Shown one piece after another: positions 23,714-30,986 of a DNA stretch of 30,986 nucleotides. The translations under genes were made by a program, and so were the position numbers. Under the pieces are notes generated by a model. It made no database searches and was not told the origin of the DNA. It was given only the letters and a program-made list of their open reading frames with translations. Positions within the stretch are counted from its first letter, which is position 1; the number at the start of each line of letters is the position of its first letter. This stretch comes from Stramonita haemastoma. Its lineage: Eukaryota > Mollusca > Gastropoda > Neogastropoda > Muricidae. The stretch is taken from NCBI GenBank assembly GCA_030674155.1, contig CM060325.1:53165319-53196304 (forward strand), written 5' to 3'.

Positions 23714-24239
23714 ACTTTCTCTGTGTCTGTCTGTCTGTCCTTACTTTCCTCCCTTCTTTTATATTTTTAAACCCTTCTTTTTGGGGGTATCTCCTTCTCT
23801 TCTTCTTTCTTTCCACTTTGACATTTTTGCTATTGCTGGTTTTGTTTTTGCTTATGTTATTTTTATAGGAGTGTATGTTGGTTGTTTTTTGCGTGTCTGT
23901 TTGTTTGTTTTTGTTTGGAATTTTTGTTGTATTTTTCTGTAGACTTAATTGGTCATTTTGTTCGATTGATTGTTTTACTTGTCTTTATTTTTTTTCCTGT
24001 GCTTCTTGAAAAATTTGGCTGTATGGCCATTGATTTAGTGGATAGAGGAGTTTATAATATTTTTTTCATTTCTTTTCTCTTTTTTTCTTACCTAATAATA
24101 TTGTCATATGATTTTTTTGTTTCTTTTTCTGTTCTTTATTTACTTTTTCAAAATCTTTTTTTCTGAATATTATTTTTTTCTGTTTCCAAAATTGTACCTG
24201 ATTTAATTTGAGTATAACTATGTCAGTTGGTGAAATCCT

Positions 24240-24240
<1 letters not shown>
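23681..24240. other. TC repeat then T-rich unannotated sequence
   Basis: A short TC run to 23720, then T-rich DNA without a recognised element. The 94-codon plus frame at 23882-24166 is F/L-rich low-complexity. Confidence 0.6.
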
Positions 24241-24510
<270 letters not shown>

Positions 24511-24679
24511 TCTATCTGTGAAATCACATGTTTCTTTGTTGAATTTTATTTTTATTTTATTCTTTTCTTTTTATTTATACTGTCATACTACTATACTCAA
24601 TTTCAAAAGTGTGTTTTTTTACTATAGCCAGTTAATTGATGCATGGTGTGTGTATGTGTGAGTATGTGAATGTATTAAT

Positions 24680-24930
24680 GCATGTATGTATGTATGTATG
24701 TATGTATGTATGTATGTATGTATGTATGTAGTAGTATGTATGTATGTATGTATGTATGTATGTATGTATGTATGTATGTATGTATGTATGTATGTATGTA
24801 TGTATGTATGTATGTATGTATGTATGAGTGAATGAATGAATGAATGAATGAATGAAAGTATATATGTATATATCTGTGTGTGTGTCTGTGTGTCTGTGTG
24901 TGTGTGCATGTGTCTGCGTAAGTGTGTTCT
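24680..24930. repeat. TATG tetranucleotide repeat, GAAT and GT tail
   Basis: About 140 bp of ATGT units with one TAGTAG break at 24729, a short GAAT run, then GT. Confidence 0.96.
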
Positions 24931-24962
24931 ACTTGGTGATATTTTCAGGTGTGTGTGTGACA

Positions 24963-25352
24963 TCGTTGGATCGGAGTCTAGAGGTAATGCATCAGTCTAG
25001 AAAGCGAATATCCAGGCCTGGTTTGATCTCCGTTTGTGTCCCAAATTTTTCCCCTCATCTACTAGACCCTAAGTTGTCTTGGTGCTACACTTTCGGACGA
25101 GACGATAAACCGAAGCTCTGTGTGCAACATGCATTTAGTGCAGGTAAAATACTCTACGGCAACAAGAGACTTGTTCCTGACAATATGCTGTAGAAAAAAC
25201 GCCTCTCTGATAGGGAAAAATACTCATACAGACAGGAAAAACGTAATGGGTAACGTTGCTCTTGTTGTGGCGCTCTCTCCCTGGGGAGAATAGGCTAGAT
25301 TTTATGCAGAGAAATCTGCCGTGACTTAAAGTGGTATACAAATAACAAAATA
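24963..25352 (+). mobile_element. SINE family 2, diverged full length
   Basis: Head GGATCGGAGTCTAGAGGTAA, box B-like GGTTTGATCTCC, core CTTTCGGACGAGACGATAAA, then TAAAATACTCTACGGCAACA, and the 3' end GAGAAATCTGCCGTGACTTA. Confidence 0.82.
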
Positions 25353-25454
25353 TCATCAGTTTAGCGTTTATAATTTTATATTAATTGATTTTGCATGTGT
25401 TTGTGTACGTGCGTGTATGGGATACTGTATTCGTGCTTGAGTGCGTGTCCATCT

Positions 25455-25600
25455 GTGTGTGTGTATGTGTGTGTGTGTGTGTGTGTATGTGTGTATATGT
25501 GTGTGTATGTGTGCGTGTGTGTTTGTGTGCGCGTGCGTGCGTATGTGTGTGTGTGTGTGCTGTGTTGTGTGTGTGTGGGTATGTTTTGTGCATGTGGGTT
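25455..25600. repeat. GT microsatellite
   Basis: GT with GTAT and GCGT interruptions. Confidence 0.94.
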
Positions 25601-25604
25601 TTTT

Positions 25605-25830
25605 GTTATTCTTTTATTTGGAGGATAATGGAATTGGCAATCATGTTCTTTTTTTACAGCCAGTGCCCGTGTGTATGCAGCTTTGTAAATTTTGTCATCT
25701 GGTCCCGCAAGCACACAATGGCCTACTCTTCCTTATAGCGGAACGGGTTTTAACGTATGCACAAGATGATCTGCATATGTTTGCACAAGGAACCTTGGTT
25801 TATAACCTCATCCGAAGGAATTCAGGGGAG
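25605..25830 (-). mobile_element. SINE family 1, reverse, head truncated at a GT repeat
   Basis: Tail GAGGATAATGGAATTGGCAA, body GGCCTACTCTTCC, core ACCTTGGTTTATAACCTCAT. It stops after CCGAAGGAATTCAGGGGAG and enters GT/GC repeats. Confidence 0.82.
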
Positions 25831-25925
25831 TATGTGTTTGTGTTTAAGTGTGTTGTGTGTGTGCGTGTGTGTGTGTGCGTGCGTGCATGGGCATGCGCAT
25901 GCGCGCGCGCGCGCGCGTGTAAGAA
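25831..25925. repeat. GT/GCGC alternating tract
   Basis: GT repeats leading into GCATGCGCATGCGC and a GC run of about 18 bp; strict purine-pyrimidine alternation. Confidence 0.93.
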
Positions 25926-25929
25926 TGTG

Positions 25930-26306
25930 TGAATACTCTAGGTTAATATTTCAAGAAGCTCCATATATAGCCAACCTAAAAGTAGCAGTCCAATATGTTT
26001 TCTTTTTAATAAGAAATTGGTTTTGAAAGCAATGCAAACATCGGAAACTTACAACTGAAAATAAAATCATCATCTTACCGAAGTTATTTTTTTTACAATA
26101 ACAATCTTTTCCTCGTTCAAAATTTTTGAGATGATGTAAAGGATTAATTTTTTTGTTTGTTTTCTGAATCTCTTATGCTTCCGGAAAAAGATGACTTTTT
26201 AAATCTTTTCTTTTTGTTGTTGCTAAATCTACTGGTATAGAAAATCTAGGTAATACAACTATATCTGGTATTGATACCCGTTTTTTGTTGGTAGTATTAT
26301 AGAGTA

Positions 26307-26310
<4 letters not shown>
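25930..26310. other. Unannotated T-rich sequence
   Basis: No gene, repeat family or conserved motif recognised. Confidence 0.6.
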
Positions 26311-26835
<525 letters not shown>

Positions 26836-26849
26836 AATAAAAACAACAC

Positions 26850-27246
26850 ACACACACACAATATTGCATTTGTTTTTATTGCCAATTTCCTAAGACCTTC
26901 CTCTCCTTCTGCCACGAGGGTTTTATAGTGGCGGACAAGAAAGAGGAGGGTGGGTATTCTAGGATTAATTTGGTTTTTCATTTTTGTATTTTTCAGACTG
27001 ATTTTTTTCCTGCATGGTTGACTGTAAAAAGGTTAGAGACGTGCTATGTGTGTCGCTTTTTTTTTTTTTAGTGTTATTTTTTATTATTTTTTTTTTTTAA
27101 CCTTTTTTGACACAATGCATTTTAAAAAAATATATTTTAAAAAATGGTCACCTGCTGTCAAGATTTCTGTACAGACAAGAACGATAAAGCAAATGAATAA
27201 AATAAATTCAACCTGCAAACAAAGCGAACTTTTAAGAAAAAAAAAG
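26850..27246. other. Unannotated AT-rich sequence
   Basis: Nothing recognised; several T and A homopolymers. Confidence 0.6.
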
Positions 27247-27595
27247 CCCAGCTGCCTTTGCGCAGTGTTTAGCACCTTGGGCTATGGACTAGAGGGTCAC
27301 AGGTTCGAATCCTGAGAAAGTCGTAGGTATTTTTAGGGATACGGCTGGCTCCTGTCCAGAGGGAGTGTGCTGTGGGCTCAGTGGGAAGACCAGGACCACA
27401 CAGTCGAGCTTCATGCAATTTATGGATGCGAATTTGAGAGTGTTGCTCAAATTACCTGACCAACACTGCAAGTGTTTGTATCTCTGGTTTTTATCATGAG
27501 TAGGAAACCTGAGAAAGGATAACTTTGTATCGTATTTTATTGTATTGTATTGTATTGTAATATGATGTATTGTATTGTATTGTATTGTATATCAC
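27247..27595 (+). mobile_element. SINE family 3 (third tRNA-derived family), with TATTG tail
   Basis: The head has box A-like TGCGCAGTGTTTAGCACC and a perfect box B GGTTCGAATCC (27302-27312). The body contains GTGTGCTGTGGGCTCAGTGG and GACCAGGACCACACAGTCG. It ends in TATTG repeats (27535-27588). The body is unlike families 1, 2 and 4. Confidence 0.78.
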
Positions 27596-27950
27596 TTTAA
27601 GTCACGGTAGATTTCTCTGTCTACAACTCAGGATGCTCGCCTCGGAGAGAGCACGTCGGCACAAGAGCAGCGCTACACATTATTTTTTTCTTCTGTTGTT
27701 TGTGTTTTTTTAACATAAATTTGCTATGGACAACTCTCTCGCTGCTGTGCGTTCTTTTACGCGCGCTAAATGCAAACTATACAGTTTATCGTCTCATCTT
27801 AAAGACTAGCACCAAGACCACCACTCGGGATCTAGTGGATGGGGGAATAGTTTCGGGCACAAACAGGGATCAAACCACCTCTCCCTTCGAACCCAGACTC
27901 TTCACTTTCTATGCAGGTTTGTTACCTCTAGACCACCAACACACAAATCC
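27588..27950 (-). mobile_element. SINE family 2, reverse, near full length
   Basis: 3' end ATCACTTTAAGTCACGGTAG at the low side. The core is reversed as GTTTATCGTCTCATCTTAAA, and box B/box A-like segments are reversed at 27866-27935 (GATCAAACC, TACCTCTAGACCACC). Confidence 0.82.
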
Positions 27951-27999
27951 ACCGACCTTGGTTATTCGTGATTTGTTCATTATGCATACAACATAAGGT

Positions 28000-28296
28000 A
28001 AAGGTAAAGGTGTGTCCCATAACCTGTGTGGTCGTAGGGGAGCGAGGCGTCAGAGACCTCAACTTCTCTAGGGGCCAGCATATTGAGGGCAGCGCCCATC
28101 TCCTCTCCCTCGCTGTTTTACCTTCCCTGACCCTAAAGAGGGCAGGTACCCATTTGCAACATGGTGAACTGGGGAACTGTACTGAAGCCAAGGCGCACAA
28201 ACGGTCACCCATCCAACTGGTAACCATGCTCGACGCTGCTTAACTTGACTGGGGGAAAGCGAGCGCTCTGACCACTGAGCTATCCCGTCCCCTACA
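28000..28296 (-). mobile_element. SINE family 4, tRNA-like/5S-like, reverse, intact head
   Basis: Read on the minus strand: GGATAGCTCAGTGGTCAGAG (box A-like), then AGTTAAGCAGCGTCGAGC and AGTTGGATGGGTGACCG. These parallel the 5S rRNA internal control region (recalled as GCTAAGCAGGGTCGGGCC and TACTTGGATGGGAGACC). The body is shared with 11098-11480 and the tail is ACCTTT repeats. Confidence 0.87.
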
Positions 28297-28938
28297 GCAG
28301 GTGAAAGGCCTTAAGCTACAGCTTATTTTGAGTGAGAGGCTGTAGGATCAGTTGTGCTTTCCCACTCATGGAATTCCACTTTACAGCTTAGTCTTTAGTG
28401 ATCGACTATGACTTTCTGACTAGGAGGCTTGACTTGCACAGTCCTTATGTGCTACAGCCCTGGGGGCTAGTTGGCCTTTGGAGAACATCTCCAACGCTGA
28501 CTGTCCGTATGCCCTCTTGGCCGAGAGAGTGGGGGTGTGCTATGGGCAAGGCATCTCCACTGTAATCAAATTTCTGCCCAGTTTCTGAAACAGCAGCGGC
28601 CTCCTCTGCTGTTTTGTAGGTCATTGTCGAACACGACGGACAAACAAAAAAATTGCGTCCCATCGATTTTGTAGATGAAAAGCATTTTTCGTTCAGCTTG
28701 GTGTAGAATCGATCTCGCCAGATCAATAATACCTGCCCTCTTTTCGACTGAACTTGAGAATGAACCCAAAGATTCAAAGAAACCTCAAAAAGAGTGTTTT
28801 ATATATATGTGTGCTTTTGTTCCTTTCAAAACTGGTCCACAGCACTTTACCTCTTTCATTTTTTCCTTAAGATCAATCGGGGATATTCCCTACAGTTCCA
28901 CTATCGCTCGTAAATGCCAGTGCTCGAGTATTCCATTT
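28297..28938. other. Unassigned sequence with a 110-codon minus frame
   Basis: Minus frame 28777-28445 includes RNFFVCPSCSTMTYKTAEEA and a C-terminal QRPTSPQGCST. It may be part of an unrecognised mobile element. There is no upstream exon signal or homology I can name, so it is not called a gene. Confidence 0.4.
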
Positions 28939-29255
<317 letters not shown>

Positions 29256-29257
29256 GT

Positions 29258-29595
29258 TTAGCCTAGTGGTCAGAACATTGCGCTGGCAATTTGACGACCC
29301 AGGTTCGAGTCCGGTCGAGGAGATTTTTCTCCTGGAGTTAACATCAGTCCTGACTCCACTCTCCCCCAAAAGTCCTTCGGATGAGACTATAAACCGAGGC
29401 CCCGTGTGCGAACGCACACAGAACATCTTGTGCACACGTTAAATCCTGTTCCGCTTTTCGTAAGAGTAGGCCATCGTGTGCCGGTGGGAACAGATGACAT
29501 TTACAAACCTGCATGGTACACACGGGGACTGGATGAAAAAAAGCACAAGAGTGCTTATTCCATTATCTTCGATATAAAAGAGTAAATCAAATCAA
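29258..29595 (+). mobile_element. SINE family 1, full length
   Basis: Box A-like TTAGCCTAGTGGTCAGAAC, box B-like GGTTCGAGTCCGG, core CCTTCGGATGAGACTATAAA and tail AGCACAAGAGTGCTTATTCC, then ATCAA repeats. One of the best-preserved copies. Confidence 0.92.
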
Positions 29596-29609
29596 ATCAA
29601 TCAAATCAA

Positions 29610-30053
<444 letters not shown>

Positions 30054-30094
30054 AACATGTCGGTAATGTTGCTCTGTTGCTGTTCCACAAGTTA

Positions 30095-30245
30095 AGTTGA
30101 AACCATGCCAGATTTTGGCTATAGTCCGTCCGATCTGGACTGAGAAAAGTGTTGTTTTTAGCTTTGTTGACCACGAAGGCTGCATCAGGGCTATCGCCCT
30201 CTTCAGATCAAAAAAAGCTCGCAAGAACAAGGACCTCAAAATATA
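30095..30245. repeat. Unassigned repeat sharing a motif with 20534-20886
   Basis: TTGACCACGAAGGCTGCATC and AGGGCTATCGCC match the 20553-20592 region. There is no other support for a family. Confidence 0.45.
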
Positions 30246-30566
30246 TATTTTTAACAATACTAGCCTCTTCAGATATAGAATGCAGTCATCCTGAAAAAGT
30301 ACATATTACGAATAAGAGCATAGCAATACAATGATTTTTTTCAAATCAAAATATCAAAAGCAGTAAAAATTGATATGGGTTACAAGCACACCTAAAACCA
30401 ATGAACAATGACACAGCTTTTTAAACTATTTTTTATTCCAAAAGGAAAATAAAGCCAGACTGTACTGAGGAATCCAGCCACAGAACATATTGAACTCTTC
30501 CCAGATTGCCAAAAAAACCCGTGAGAAAGAATGCAAACACTTGGAAATAATTTTTAAAAATATGTA
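30246..30566. other. Unannotated AT-rich sequence
   Basis: Nothing recognised. Confidence 0.6.
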
Positions 30567-30567
30567 T

Positions 30568-30986
30568 GGATCGGTGGTTTAGAAGTAACGCACCTTGCTA
30601 GAAAGTGAAAAGTCTGGGTCATAAGTGTCTGGTGGTTTAAACCCCGCTTGAGCCCGAAAATTTGCCCCCATCCATTCGACCATGAGTGGTGGTCTAGGTG
30701 CTAGTCTTTGGGATGAGACGATAAACTGAGGTCCCGTGTGTTTATACATGCTTATGTAGCGCACGTACAAGAACCCGTGGAAAAGAGTTAACCCAGGCAA
30801 AATTCTGTAGATGAAACGTCACTCGGACAGGGACACAAATACAGTTGCCGACAGGAAAAAGAAGGAAAAAATGAGTGGCGCTGCTCTCGTGTTGACTCGC
30901 ATTTCCCAGGGAGAGCAGCCCGAACTTCATGCAAAGAAATCCGCCGTGACTAAGTGGTGTAAAAATAAGAAATAGAAATAAAATAA
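30568..30986 (+). mobile_element. SINE family 2, full length to the window end
   Basis: Head GGATCGGTGGTTTAGAAGTA, box B-like GGTTTAAACCCCG, core CTTTGGGATGAGACGATAAA, then TGTAGCGCACGTACAAGAAC, and the 3' end GGGAGAGCAGCCCGAACTTC and AAATAGAAATAAAATAA. Confidence 0.86.

Noticed and set aside
28195..28260. Real 5S rRNA gene
   Set aside because: Only the internal part resembles 5S; the 5' and 3' stem halves are missing, and the segment lies inside a SINE shared with 11098-11480.
28445..28777. 110-codon minus frame as a gene
   Set aside because: No recognisable domain, promoter or splice evidence; surrounded by mobile elements, so kept only as unassigned sequence.

Overview
The window looks like genomic DNA from an animal, most likely a mollusc and probably a gastropod. 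It has GT-AG introns, a metazoan solute-carrier gene, many tRNA-derived SINEs, RTE-type and L2/CR1-like LINE fragments, and very long microsatellites. There is no bacterial-type gene organisation. The gastropod call is an inference from the repeat style and was not tested by any search.

The one gene I can support runs on the minus strand from about 19423 down to 1843. Thirteen coding exons could be placed to the base. Their phases agree at every junction, all introns are GT-AG, and together they give 1461 nt (486 codons plus a stop). The product is a sodium:solute symporter of the SLC5 family, closest by recollection to the sodium-coupled monocarboxylate transporters (SLC5A8/SLC5A12). The N-terminal part of roughly 100-120 residues was not found. 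Its exons should lie at higher coordinates, in the 100-N gap at 20887-20986, or outside the window.

The most unusual feature is that the 3' end of a coding exon, with its splice donor, is tandemly repeated at two places in this gene. At 6410-6778, downstream of exon 6864-7021, there are three 42-nt copies of that exon's last 14 codons. Each keeps the reading frame and donor, and each has gained a pyrimidine-rich AG acceptor, so each looks like a cassette micro-exon. At 19758-20430 there are eight copies of a roughly 75-100 bp unit. Each ends in a 9-10 codon peptide like KVKLTSAYQ, mostly followed by a donor, exactly where the residues before exon 19358-19423 should be.

Layout by region. 1-397: RTE-type LINE endonuclease fragment (minus). 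400-1840: 3' flank with simple repeats. 1843-19423: the transporter gene, whose introns hold SINEs, LINE tails, microsatellites, a pentanucleotide minisatellite (13403-13990), a polypurine GAAA tract (15660-16120) and a pair of inverted MITE-like elements (17175-18436). 19758-20430: the exon-end repeat array. 20887-20986: assembly gap. 21000-30986: no gene recognised; long GT, TC, TCTG, TATC and TATG arrays are interspersed with at least four SINE families and an L2/CR1-like fragment near 28939. One SINE family combines a tRNA-like head with a 5S rRNA-like segment.
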